The notes under the pieces are model-generated. The model saw only the letters and a program-made list of their open reading frames with translations. It did no database searches and was not told where the DNA came from. This document shows, one piece after another, positions 6,204-12,405 of a DNA stretch of 24,673 bases. Made by a program: the position numbers and the translations under genes. This stretch comes from a virus. The DNA lies in IMG/VR virus record IMGVR_UViG_3300035698_004564, positions 1 to 24,673 of that record; one strand, 5' to 3'. The stretch's first letter is position 1. Each line of letters opens with the position of its first letter.

Positions 6204-6397
6204 CCGCCCGCAACCCCCGCATCAACCCCCAACCCGACGACACCATCGAGGCGCGCGGCTTCACCTTCTGGGTGGACCGCGTGGATGGCGGCGAGGTCTA
6301 CGCGCTCAAGTACAAGACCGATCACCAGATCGACTTCAAGCGCATCCGCGTCTCGCTGGAGGTGTGGCGGCGGGATCTGGCGGAGGTGCCGGCGTGA
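6200..6397 (+). CDS. Small hypothetical protein, GTG start
   Basis: A 65-residue protein starting at GTG in a GTGA overlap. It reads like a small beta domain (EARGFTFWVDRVDGGEVYAL), ending in a strand and helix (RIRVSLEVWRRDLAEV). AAGGAG (6186-6191) lies about 8 nt upstream of the GTG. Many phages carry small proteins of this G-x-x-W-V and V-x-L-x-x-W layout near their replication genes, but no function is known to me. Confidence 0.55.
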   Translation: MTARNPRINPQPDDTIEARGFTFWVDRVDGGEVYALKYKTDHQIDFKRIRVSLEVWRRDLAEVPA

Positions 6398-6504
6398 CCG
6401 CCCGAACCATCATCAACCTCGGCATCGCCCTAACCCTCCCCGTCCTCGCCGCATACCTCGCGGGGGTGGTCGCGGTGGGGCTGCAACTGATCGGAGCTAT
6501 CTGA
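6394..6504 (+). CDS. 36-aa single-helix membrane protein, GTG start
   Basis: GTG at 6394 overlaps the previous stop (GTGA) and encodes 36 residues: a short polar start (TARTIINLG), then an almost continuous hydrophobic helix (IALTLPVLAAYLAGVVAVGL) and a short end. Its TGA at 6502-6504 overlaps the next ATG (TGATG). The intact coupling on both sides and the uniform hydrophobicity make it a credible micro-gene. It is likely an inner-membrane peptide of unknown role. Confidence 0.5.
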   Translation: MTARTIINLGIALTLPVLAAYLAGVVAVGLQLIGAI

Positions 6505-6710
6505 TGATCTGCGAAGGTGAGCAGTGGGCGGTGGCGTATCTCGGAGCAGATGGGCGATGGTACGCCTTCCCGCAATTCATAGGAGACACCCGATCGGCAG
6601 CCATTCAGGCTTACGACGATGCCTATTGGGAGGGAGACTACGCCCGTGATCGAAGGAGGGGAGAGGTCCGCTCCGTTAAGGTGACGATGACCTTCGAGGT
6701 GCCGGAATGA
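6504..6710 (+). CDS. Small hypothetical protein
   Basis: A 68-residue protein starting in a TGATG overlap. The N-terminal half is strand-forming with several aromatic residues (WAVAYLGADGRWYAFPQF), followed by a helix and a charged segment, and ends with a beta strand (VRSVKVTMTFEVPE). It is probably a small soluble alpha/beta protein. No family is recognised. Confidence 0.55.
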   Translation: MICEGEQWAVAYLGADGRWYAFPQFIGDTRSAAIQAYDDAYWEGDYARDRRRGEVRSVKVTMTFEVPE

Positions 6711-6838
6711 GCCGGCGCGAGCAGTCCGACTTCTCGAAGGGCGTCGGCCAAGGGTGCGGTCAGGGGTGCGGGTGCCTGCTGCTGATCGGCGCCATCCTGC
6801 TTGGCCTGATGGTGCTTGGCGCGATGAGTGGGGGATGA
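6707..6838 (+). CDS. 43-aa membrane protein with Gly/Cys hinge
   Basis: ATG at 6707 (ATGA overlap) opens a 43-codon gene. It has a short charged N-terminus (SRREQSDFSKG), a glycine/cysteine motif (GQGCGQGCGC) and a hydrophobic helix (LLLIGAILLGLMVLGAM). The Cys-rich stretch directly before the helix could be a lipidation or metal site, though the order is not that of a signal-peptidase II lipobox at the N-terminus. Its stop overlaps the methyltransferase ATG at 6835. Function is unknown. Confidence 0.5.
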   Translation: MSRREQSDFSKGVGQGCGQGCGCLLLIGAILLGLMVLGAMSGG

Positions 6839-8127
6839 AAGGGGAGTGTCATGTGGATAGTCCTGCCCTCAGAGTGCTGTCCCTCTTCTCCGGCGTCGGA
6901 GGACTCGATCTCGGAGTCAGAATGGCTCTCCCGTCTCGCGTCGTCTGTTATGTGGAGGGGGAAGCATACGCCTGCGCGGTCCTGGCTCACCAGATGGAAG
7001 AAGCTCGCCTGGATCCAGCGCCTATTTGGACGGATATTACCACCTTCGACGGCAAGCCGTGGCGTGGCCGCGTGGATCTCATCGCTGGAGGTTTCCCCTG
7101 CCAAGACCTCTCCGTCGCCGGAAAGCGGGCCGGGATCCGAGAGGGCAAGCGGTCGGGGCTCTGGTCCGAGTTCGCCCGTATCATTGGCGAAGTGGAACCC
7201 CGGTTCGTGTTCGTGGAAAACGTCAGGGGTCTTGCCGGGGATGGACTTGGAGTGGTCCTTTCCGACCTCGCTGATCTCGGGTTCGATGCGGAATGGCTCT
7301 GTCTCCGAGCGTCCGAAGTGGGCGCCCCCCACCGTCGAGAGCGGATCTTCGTCCTGGCCTACCGCGACGGAGGCAGACTCTCGATCGAGCGGGAGCCGGT
7401 GCCTTCCGGGGAGCGGAGCGCACCCTGGCACGAGCCTGACCGATGCGGCGGTGAGGGATCCGAAGTGGGGAACCCCCCGGGCATCGGACGGGGAGAAGGG
7501 AGGGCCGAACATGGCATTCGGAGCGGGGGGCGATCCCCCGCCGAGCCAGGCGGCGAAGTGGCCGACGCCTCGCACGATCTCCGGGGGGGCGGAGAGCGCG
7601 GAGAGGAAGAAGGAACTCGGGAGGGACGAGAGCGGGGGCGGGGATCTTCAAGCGAAGGCGAGCGAGTGGCAGACTCCCGCGACAGACTCATTCCGCAGCC
7701 GGGGCGGGGACCGGAAGGACGAGAAGGGGCTGGATCAGCAGGCGAGAGCCTCCCTCTTTTCCCGCCCGGACCAGGAGACGCCGAAGGGTGGGCCTGGGTC
7801 CTCGAGCGGTGGCCCGAGCTCGCGCCCGCAGTCGATGCGGATTGCGACCGGGAACGGGGACTGGCCGACGCCGAACGCGCAGGGGCACACGAGCAATTGC
7901 GGAGGGGGCGAGGGACGGAAAGGGCCGCTGCGTCTGACTCTCCTCGGAATGGCGCGATCCCAGAAGCGCCGGCTCAACCCCCTCTTTGTCGAGTGGCTCA
8001 TGGGATGGCCCATCGGGTGGACCGACTGCGGGCCTGCGGGAACGGCGTCGTCCCCGCCCAAGCCGGTGCCGCTCTCCGAGAGCTCTGGAGGAGGATGAAC
8101 CTTGCCAATGACCGCGGGATCCTGTAG
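6835..8127 (+). CDS. C5-cytosine DNA methyltransferase (overlapped by a second ORF)
   Basis: A 430-residue protein with the ordered motifs of C5-cytosine methyltransferases: motif I LSLFSGVGGLDLG (15-27, AdoMet binding), motif IV GGFPCQDLS with catalytic Cys89, motif VI ENV (128-130), motif VIII RRERIF (167-172) and the closing motif CGNGVVPAQA (401-410). It would transfer a methyl group from AdoMet to cytosine C5 in a specific DNA site, probably to protect phage DNA. Residues about 180-300 should be the target recognition domain but are an odd Gly/Arg/Glu/Ser-rich sequence with VADA, VADS and LADA repeats. That is because the same DNA also encodes a second frame (see 6851-8098). Start 6835 overlaps the previous stop; a GTG at 6853 is an alternative. 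Confidence 0.85.
   Translation: MKGECHVDSPALRVLSLFSGVGGLDLGVRMALPSRVVCYVEGEAYACAVLAHQMEEARLDPAPIWTDITTFDGKPWRGRVDLIAGGFPCQDLSVAGKRAGIREGKRSGLWSEFARIIGEVEPRFVFVENVRGLAGDGLGVVLSDLADLGFDAEWLCLRASEVGAPHRRERIFVLAYRDGGRLSIEREPVPSGERSAPWHEPDRCGGEGSEVGNPPGIGRGEGRAEHGIRSGGRSPAEPGGEVADASHDLRGGGERGEEEGTREGRERGRGSSSEGERVADSRDRLIPQPGRGPEGREGAGSAGESLPLFPPGPGDAEGWAWVLERWPELAPAVDADCDRERGLADAERAGAHEQLRRGRGTERAAASDSPRNGAIPEAPAQPPLCRVAHGMAHRVDRLRACGNGVVPAQAGAALRELWRRMNLANDRGIL
6851..8098 (+). CDS. Overprinted ORF with W-x-T-P repeats ending LNPLFVEWLMGWPIGWT
   Basis: A 415-codon frame shifted +1 relative to the methyltransferase and lying wholly inside it. AAAGGGGAG ends 4 nt before its ATG. The product has at least five W-x-T-(P/A) units (TGG at 7355, 7466, 7559, 7667 and 7862) and the C-terminal phrase LNPLFVEWLMGWPIGWT. 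From memory these are hallmarks of a recurrent phage protein group linked to methyltransferases: WPTP or LPTP repeats with (A/V)SDG and KGGPN, then LNP.(F/W)VEW(L/M)MG.P.GW. By hand count over 7862-8029, 46 of 56 codons end in G/C in this frame against 33 of 56 in the methyltransferase frame, so this frame appears selected there. It could be a separate protein, or part of the enzyme reached by frameshifting. Function is unknown. Confidence 0.5.
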   Translation: MWIVLPSECCPSSPASEDSISESEWLSRLASSVMWRGKHTPARSWLTRWKKLAWIQRLFGRILPPSTASRGVAAWISSLEVSPAKTSPSPESGPGSERASGRGSGPSSPVSLAKWNPGSCSWKTSGVLPGMDLEWSFPTSLISGSMRNGSVSERPKWAPPTVESGSSSWPTATEADSRSSGSRCLPGSGAHPGTSLTDAAVRDPKWGTPRASDGEKGGPNMAFGAGGDPPPSQAAKWPTPRTISGGAESAERKKELGRDESGGGDLQAKASEWQTPATDSFRSRGGDRKDEKGLDQQARASLFSRPDQETPKGGPGSSSGGPSSRPQSMRIATGNGDWPTPNAQGHTSNCGGGEGRKGPLRLTLLGMARSQKRRLNPLFVEWLMGWPIGWTDCGPAGTASSPPKPVPLSESSGGG

Positions 8128-8130
8128 GGT
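8102..8130 (+). promoter_or_regulatory. Possible promoter TTGCCA-17-TAGGGT before the replication block
   Basis: TTGCCA (8102-8107) and TAGGGT (8125-8130) are 17 nt apart, and an ATG follows 7 nt later at 8138, nearly the same geometry as the promoters at 111 and 13749. The 137-nt gap between the methyltransferase and the replication gene is the longest gene-free interval in this half, which supports a regulatory role. The ATG at 8138 opens a 47-codon frame (to 8281) whose product does not look like a folded protein, so this may simply be the leader of the replication mRNA. Confidence 0.4.
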
Positions 8131-8264
8131 GGCCGACATGGAGACTGAGCCACTCTTGAGCCCATCATGCCGCCTTCCACCCGTCTCGACCCCGGCTCGG
8201 TCTCCAACTGTCCTCGGGGTTGGACTTGGGAGGTGGCATCGTGGGTTCCGGAGGGAGGAAGCCG

Positions 8265-9257
8265 ATGGGGTGGGACGGTAGATCAAAGGACGCCCTCCCG
8301 CGGATGGACTGGTATCCGCAGGACTACCTCGCAGACCGCAAGACCCGCAACATGACCCTCGAAGAGCACGGCGCGTACATGCTGCTGCTCCAGACCGAAT
8401 GGCTAGACGGTCCACTTCCCACCGACCTGGACGAGCTTGCCGACGCTCTATGCGTTGACCGCGAGACGTTCGACCGCATCTGGAGACGGGTCGGGAAGTG
8501 TTTCGACCTGGCCGGGGACACCCTCATCAACCGCCGACTGGAGCGCGAGAGAGAGAAGGCGCTGTCCTTCCGCGAAGAACGCCGAACCGCAGGCCGGAAG
8601 GGTGGCAAAGCTAAGGCTGTTTCTAGCAGAGCTAAAGCTGAGCTAAAGCAAAGCTCTGGCGAAGCTCTAGCAAAAGCTAGCCCGTCTCCGTCACCGTCTC
8701 CGTCTCCGTCTACATCACCGTCCAAAAAGAAACAGCATGCGCCTACGGCGCACTCCGACAAGTCGGAGATCACGAGCGAGTTCGAAGCCGACTTCTGGCC
8801 CGGAGTACCGAACAAGACCGGCAAGGGGGCGGCGAGGGTGGCCTATGCCAAGGCGAGGAAGACGGCAGGGAAGGAAGCGATCGTCAAGGGGCTGGAGAAG
8901 TTCCGAGCCTATGAGGACGGTCGGCGCTCACGAGACGGATACACCCCCCTTCTGCCTTCGACCTGGCTGAACCAGGAGCGATGGGCTGATGAGATCGGGA
9001 CCGGCAAGAGCTCCAACCCGGCCCCGCCCATCCAGATAGCAGACGTTCCCGCCGGCCACCCGGCCCACATGCGCTCCCGCGGCGGGTGGCAGGCCAACGG
9101 GAAGCAGTTCTACCTCTACCCGGACGGGCGCCTTGAGGAGAAGCGCGGCGAGAAGCGCATCACCGTCGAGACGCTCCGGTGGAGATCATCCGAGAACGGA
9201 GAGGCCGAGTGGATGCGGGATCGTGACTCGGCTGAGCGGAAGGGAGACGAGCGATGA
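8265..9257 (+). CDS. DUF1376 (YdaU-type) replication protein with internal repeat array
   Basis: A 330-residue protein. Residues 15-95 match the DUF1376 domain found in prophage replication modules: WYPQDYLADRKTRNMTLEEH, GAYMLLLQTEW, then helices ending LINRRLEREREKAL. Residues 108-155 are a Lys/Ala/Ser-Pro linker containing SPSPSPSPS. Residues about 165-225 form a C-terminal domain typical of phage replication proteins (DFWPGVPNKTGKGAARVAYA, then TPLLPSTWLNQERWADE). Such proteins are thought to bind the origin and help load the replicative helicase. The start at 8265 is chosen because GGAGGGAGG (8250-8258) lies about 6 nt upstream; an ATG at 8220 would add 15 residues and lacks this. The linker coincides with iteron-like DNA repeats at 8608-8684. 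Confidence 0.8.
   Translation: MGWDGRSKDALPRMDWYPQDYLADRKTRNMTLEEHGAYMLLLQTEWLDGPLPTDLDELADALCVDRETFDRIWRRVGKCFDLAGDTLINRRLEREREKALSFREERRTAGRKGGKAKAVSSRAKAELKQSSGEALAKASPSPSPSPSPSTSPSKKKQHAPTAHSDKSEITSEFEADFWPGVPNKTGKGAARVAYAKARKTAGKEAIVKGLEKFRAYEDGRRSRDGYTPLLPSTWLNQERWADEIGTGKSSNPAPPIQIADVPAGHPAHMRSRGGWQANGKQFYLYPDGRLEEKRGEKRITVETLRWRSSENGEAEWMRDRDSAERKGDER
8608..8684. repeat. Iteron-like array, 11-bp period, candidate replication origin
   Basis: Units AGCTAAGGC (8609), a degenerate TTTCTAGC (8620), AGCTAAAGC (8630), AGCTAAAGC (8641), AGCTCTGGC (8652), AGCTCTAGC (8663) and AAGCTAGC (8674) recur every 11 bp with few exceptions. Because 11 is not a multiple of 3, the protein is not repeated in register, so the repeat is kept at DNA level. 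In the 24 codons from 8610, only 7 end in G or C, unlike the rest of the gene. An array of short repeats spaced about one helical turn apart, inside the linker of a replication gene, mirrors the lambda origin inside gene O. Origin function is inferred. Confidence 0.6.
8682..8722. repeat. CCGTCT hexamer tandem repeat encoding Ser-Pro
   Basis: About six imperfect copies of CCGTCW (CCGTCT, CCGTCA) run directly after the iteron-like array and encode the SPSPSPSPS linker of the replication protein. Period 6 keeps the reading frame, so this repeat can vary in copy number without breaking the gene. Confidence 0.7.
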
Positions 9258-9565
9258 CCGACCTAGAGACAGCCGCTGTCGGGTGTCGAAGCTGTGGAGA
9301 GATGGGCTTCATTCTTGCGCCTACCAAGGCCGAGCCGAACATCGAACGGCAGTTTCTCTGCCCCACCTGCGCCCACACCGCCGAGAAGATCCGGGCGGCG
9401 AGGGAGGCCGAGCGGGAGAGGTGTACGGGGATCTGCAAGGCGCGGGCGGAGAGGTGGGAGCGGAAGGCGACGACGGAGTCGTACCGCGAAGAGTCAATCG
9501 CCGCGAGTGATCGCAGTACCGAAGCCGAGGCGATTGCTGATCTCATCCGGGAGCCCACCCCATGA
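9254..9565 (+). CDS. Cys-rich zinc-ribbon-like protein with charged helix
   Basis: A 103-residue protein: CRSCGEMGFIL at 11-21 and CPTCAHTAEKI at about 36 form a two-knuckle zinc ribbon, followed by a long Arg/Glu/Ala helix containing CTGICKARAERWERKA and ending in IADLIREP. The C-x-x-x-C-x-A-R-A-E helix and IADLIR ending resemble small phage proteins related to the Lar/restriction-alleviation type by appearance only; I cannot confirm that. It overlaps the replication gene and the nuclease gene by 4 nt each. Confidence 0.6.
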   Translation: MTDLETAAVGCRSCGEMGFILAPTKAEPNIERQFLCPTCAHTAEKIRAAREAERERCTGICKARAERWERKATTESYREESIAASDRSTEAEAIADLIREPTP

Positions 9566-9972
9566 CCACCCACCACCTAACCACCGAGGAGTACCAAGCC
9601 ATGACCAAGCGACCGAACAAGTACGGAGCCAAGAGGTGCAAGGAGGATGGTTTTTCCTTCGACTCGATGGTGGAGCGGGACTTCTACCTGTGGCTCCGAG
9701 AGGACCCGGTTGTGAACCACATTGACGTCCACCCGGTCTTCTCTCTGCCGGGCGGAATCCGGTTCACGGCGGACTTCATCGGGTGGTACACCAAGGACGC
9801 CCTCCCTCAATGCGAGGTGATCGACGTTAAGGGGATGCGACCGAAGACCGACTTCATCCGGATGTGGAAGCTCTTCAACGCCACCCACCCGCTCGGGCCG
9901 CTCGTGGTGGTGAGCCGGAAGAACGGCAAGTGGCGGGAGATGACCGACCCGGATGAGGTGCGGGGATGGTGA
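9562..9972 (+). CDS. DUF1064-type PD-(D/E)xK nuclease
   Basis: A 136-residue protein with the layout of DUF1064 phage proteins: NKYGAKRCKEDGFSFDSMVE at 19-38, where the family has K-Y-x-x-K and F-D-S-x-x-E, then RFTADFIGWY with D71, then EVIDVKG with D88 and K90, then FIRMWKLF. E38, D71, D88 and K90 form a plausible metal-binding nuclease site. Members are thought to be endonucleases acting on recombination or replication intermediates. The adjacent replication gene supports that. Start 9562 has GGGAG 8 nt upstream and the ATGA overlap; an ATG at 9601 with GAGGAG upstream would lose 13 residues but keep the domain. Confidence 0.75.
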   Translation: MTTHHLTTEEYQAMTKRPNKYGAKRCKEDGFSFDSMVERDFYLWLREDPVVNHIDVHPVFSLPGGIRFTADFIGWYTKDALPQCEVIDVKGMRPKTDFIRMWKLFNATHPLGPLVVVSRKNGKWREMTDPDEVRGW

Positions 9973-10235
9973 CCGAAGCCGTACCGGATGGCCGACTCCT
10001 CTGCCCATCAGCAGGCCCGGCCACCACCGAACACCCACCCGGCACCTGTCTCGGCTCCGGCTGCACGGAGTGCGCCCTCCCCGGCGACAACCTCTGCTCC
10101 GGCTGCATCATCCGCTATCGCACTTCGCCCGAAGCGCGGGATCGGTGCGAGTGCGGCCGGAAGCTCTGCGGCATGTTCGCCCTGGAGCGCGGGACTTGCT
10201 TTGTGTGCTTCTCGAAGGAGTTGACCAATGGATAA
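9966..10235 (+). CDS. Cys-rich protein, three or more metal knuckles
   Basis: An 89-residue protein with about twelve cysteines grouped as CLGSGCTEC, CSGC, CECGRKLC and CFVCF, enough for two or three zinc sites. It overlaps the nuclease gene by 7 nt and the glycosyltransferase gene by 8 nt. The N-terminal 25 residues are Pro/Gly-rich. It may be a nucleic-acid or protein adaptor. No family is recognised. Confidence 0.6.
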   Translation: MVTEAVPDGRLLCPSAGPATTEHPPGTCLGSGCTECALPGDNLCSGCIIRYRTSPEARDRCECGRKLCGMFALERGTCFVCFSKELTNG

Positions 10236-10908
10236 TCCCCTCCCGGTCACCGTCTGCCTCCCTTGTCGCAACCGCCGATGGGAACTCGAAGTAGCGCTCC
10301 CGCGCATCCTCGCCCAGAACCCCGCTGAGATCATCGTCGTCGATGATGGCTCGACGGACGGCTCTGCCGAGTGGTTGGAAGATCAGCCCGTCCGGATCTT
10401 CCGCCTTGAGGACCGCGGCTACCGACAGAACCCCGGAGATGTCTCGAACATCGCCGCCCGGGAAGCCACCGAGCCCGTTCTCATCCATCAGTCGGCAGAG
10501 GTGGCGCCGCTCGGAGACTGCTATGAGCGGCTGCTCGATCGCCTGACCCCCCTCCGGCCCGTCTTCGCCCGGGTGCTGGATGCGCCCATGAGCCACGTCG
10601 AGGGGCTGAAGCCAGGCGCCTACCCGCCGGCTGAACTCCTCGGCGAAGAGTGGCACGACTCCAAACCCTTTGACATCGAGAACCAGATCGGAGCCCCCTT
10701 CGTCGTCTACACCGGCTTCGAGCGTCAACGCCCTTTGTTCTTCTGCGGAGCCATCTTCGGGCATCAGTGGGAGTCGCTCGGCGGGTATGACGAGCGAACG
10801 GACGTTCAAGGGGATCTCGCCTTTGCCCGGACCATGCGAGCCGCAGGCGTCGAATGCTTGGGGCTCGGTGATGCCGTCGCCCTTCACATTCAACACGGGA
10901 GAGTCTAG
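10228..10908 (+). CDS. Family 2 (GT-A) glycosyltransferase
   Basis: A 226-residue protein with a clear GT2 nucleotide-sugar fold: VTVCLPCRNRRWELEVALPR at 7-26, then EIIVVDDGSTDGSAEWL at 34-50, where the DD and GSTDGS bind the nucleotide, and a later FFCGAIFGHQWESLGGYDE segment matching the family's acceptor-side G-x-x-x-x-x-x-(W/R)-x-x-x-x-x-x-G-G-(F/Y)-D-E. DVQGDLAFARTM follows, in the position of the catalytic E/D-D region. It should transfer a sugar from a nucleotide sugar to a protein, glycan or DNA base; the acceptor is not evident. It begins a cassette with the epimerase two nucleotides downstream. Confidence 0.85.
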   Translation: MDNPLPVTVCLPCRNRRWELEVALPRILAQNPAEIIVVDDGSTDGSAEWLEDQPVRIFRLEDRGYRQNPGDVSNIAAREATEPVLIHQSAEVAPLGDCYERLLDRLTPLRPVFARVLDAPMSHVEGLKPGAYPPAELLGEEWHDSKPFDIENQIGAPFVVYTGFERQRPLFFCGAIFGHQWESLGGYDERTDVQGDLAFARTMRAAGVECLGLGDAVALHIQHGRV

Positions 10909-10910
10909 TC

Positions 10911-11798
10911 ATGCGTATCCTCGTCACCGGAGCCAAGGGCCACGTCGCCCGCTATCTCATCCCGCTCCTCAAGACCCTGGGCCACCACGTCTTCGAGCTG
11001 GACCACGTCCCCGACTTCAAACCGGACTACTACTGCGTGGATGTCCGCGACGGGGGGGACATGGCGCACGTCTTCCGCGAGACCATGCCGGACGTCGTCT
11101 ACCACCTCGCCGCGATGGTGAGCCGGGTCACCTGCGAGCGAGCTCCGGACGGCGCCACGGCGGTCAACGTGGGCGGCGCAGGCACCGTCGCCCGGCTCTG
11201 CGAGGAGTGGCAGTCCCGACTCATCCACATCAGCACGAGCGAGGTCTACGGTCCGCACATGCTCCGGATGTCGGAGGACGGGTACGCGCCGGAGCCAAAC
11301 AATCACTACGGGCTGACCAAGTATCTCGGCGAGCAGCTCGTCCGCTACCTCTGCCCGAGCGCGACCATCGTGCGCCCGTTCATGCTCTACAGCGAGAGCG
11401 AAGCGCCTCAGGACAACCGCTCGGCGATGATCCGGTTCATCCGGGACATCATCGCGGGCAACCGCTTCCACCTCCACACGGATACCACGCGCTCATGGTT
11501 GCACATGACGGACGCGGCCCGGCTCCTCGCTGCCCTCCTCGGGCCGGAGCGTGACATGCCCGATCTGCTGAACATCGGGAGCCCGGAGGTGAGGACCATG
11601 TTCGACCTCGTCAAGATGATCGAGGATGCGTCCGGGAAGACGGCGGTCTATGACGAGACACCGCTTCCGATCCAGATGACCGCGCACAAAGACCCGGTGC
11701 TCGACCGACAGGAGGGGCTCGGGGTGGATCTTGAGGTCTCGCTTGAGGAGGGCATCCGGCGGGTGGTTGGGGCGATGATGGATCGGAGCAGATCATGA
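10911..11798 (+). CDS. NAD(P)-dependent sugar epimerase/dehydratase (extended SDR)
   Basis: A 295-residue protein of the extended short-chain dehydrogenase type. The dinucleotide-binding loop is ILVTGAKGHVARYL (3-16), close to the G-x-x-G-x-x-(G/A) rule with Ala in the last place. VYHLAA lies at 63-68, STS at 108-110 provides the catalytic Ser/Thr, and YGLTK gives Tyr123 and Lys127. RPFMLY and SWLHMTDAAR match the substrate-binding and late signature segments. Members epimerise, dehydrate or reduce nucleotide sugars. Coupled with the glycosyltransferase before it, it probably makes that enzyme's sugar donor. Exact substrate is not deducible. Confidence 0.85.
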   Translation: MRILVTGAKGHVARYLIPLLKTLGHHVFELDHVPDFKPDYYCVDVRDGGDMAHVFRETMPDVVYHLAAMVSRVTCERAPDGATAVNVGGAGTVARLCEEWQSRLIHISTSEVYGPHMLRMSEDGYAPEPNNHYGLTKYLGEQLVRYLCPSATIVRPFMLYSESEAPQDNRSAMIRFIRDIIAGNRFHLHTDTTRSWLHMTDAARLLAALLGPERDMPDLLNIGSPEVRTMFDLVKMIEDASGKTAVYDETPLPIQMTAHKDPVLDRQEGLGVDLEVSLEEGIRRVVGAMMDRSRS

Positions 11799-12190
11799 GC
11801 GGGCGACCGGACTGGCTCAAGTGCGAGAACTGCGTGTGGTGGGAGCCTCCCTTTAGCCGGGACCTCCCTCCACGATCTTACGGGAACGTCGCCGAGAAGG
11901 CGCAGTACATGGCGAACCATTGCGGGGTGGACATATCCGACGAGAAGGTAGTCAAGTCGTGGGTCGCCATGCAATCCGACAACTTCCTGACGACCTTCAA
12001 GGGAATCGGCCCGATGATGGTCATGCGCCTTCGGCTCTACTCCGACTCTCCTGGGTTGGCGCGAGGGACATGCCGCGAAGTCCCATCGGGCAGGACGGTT
12101 GACCTGGGGTGGTGGTGCAGCCGGTTCCGCGAGCATTGGCCGCAGCGCGAGCCGCCCGACGTCGTCATGCCGCTACCGGATGCGCCATGA
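11795..12190 (+). CDS. Cys/Trp-rich small protein in the sugar cassette
   Basis: A 131-residue protein. CENCVWWEPP at 10-19 gives a CxxC pair next to two tryptophans; the C-terminal half has GTCREVPSGR and WWCSRFREHW, so four cysteines (two paired, two single) could hold one metal ion. This C-x-x-C-x-x-W, then G-x-C-x-x-x-P, then W-C-x-x-F layout recurs in small phage proteins as far as I remember, with no known function. It overlaps the epimerase and the next gene by 4 nt each. Confidence 0.6.
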   Translation: MSGRPDWLKCENCVWWEPPFSRDLPPRSYGNVAEKAQYMANHCGVDISDEKVVKSWVAMQSDNFLTTFKGIGPMMVMRLRLYSDSPGLARGTCREVPSGRTVDLGWWCSRFREHWPQREPPDVVMPLPDAP

Positions 12191-12405
12191 TCCTCTTGGA
12201 CGCGCTCTTCGCTGCCGCCTTCGTGGCCCTCGCCCTTCCGTTCGTCGTCGTCGGCTGCATCCTCTACATCGTCCTCGTGCTGATCCTCTCGGCTCTCTCG
12301 TTGGGCGCTTTGCTCTTTACGGCGTGGCTATGCGGGATATGCATGTTCATCCTCTTCGTGTTTCCCGCCAAAGCCCCCCGGACCAAACAGGAGCCCACCC
12401 CATGA
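12187..12405 (+). CDS. Small membrane protein, two or three helices
   Basis: A 72-residue protein, hydrophobic from residue 2 to about 60 (LLDALFAAAFVALALPFVVV, then ILYIVLVLILSALSLGALLF and onward), with a short basic tail (KAPRTKQEPTP) predicted to face the cytoplasm. It could be a membrane anchor for the cassette or a holin-like protein; its location between two sugar-transfer genes favours the former. Both ends overlap neighbours by 4 nt. Confidence 0.65.
   Translation: MILLDALFAAAFVALALPFVVVGCILYIVLVLILSALSLGALLFTAWLCGICMFILFVFPAKAPRTKQEPTP

Noticed and set aside
4958-6325. A 455-codon minus-strand open frame
   Set aside because: It runs antisense to several coupled plus-strand genes, has a Leu/Gly/Pro-rich unstructured product and no ribosome binding site; I treat it as a by-product of GC-rich coding.
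8138-8281. A 47-codon leaderless ORF after the TTGCCA/TAGGGT boxes
   Set aside because: The product is Arg/Pro/Gly/Ser-rich without helices or strands of note and it overlaps the replication gene start; it is mentioned only as part of the promoter geometry.
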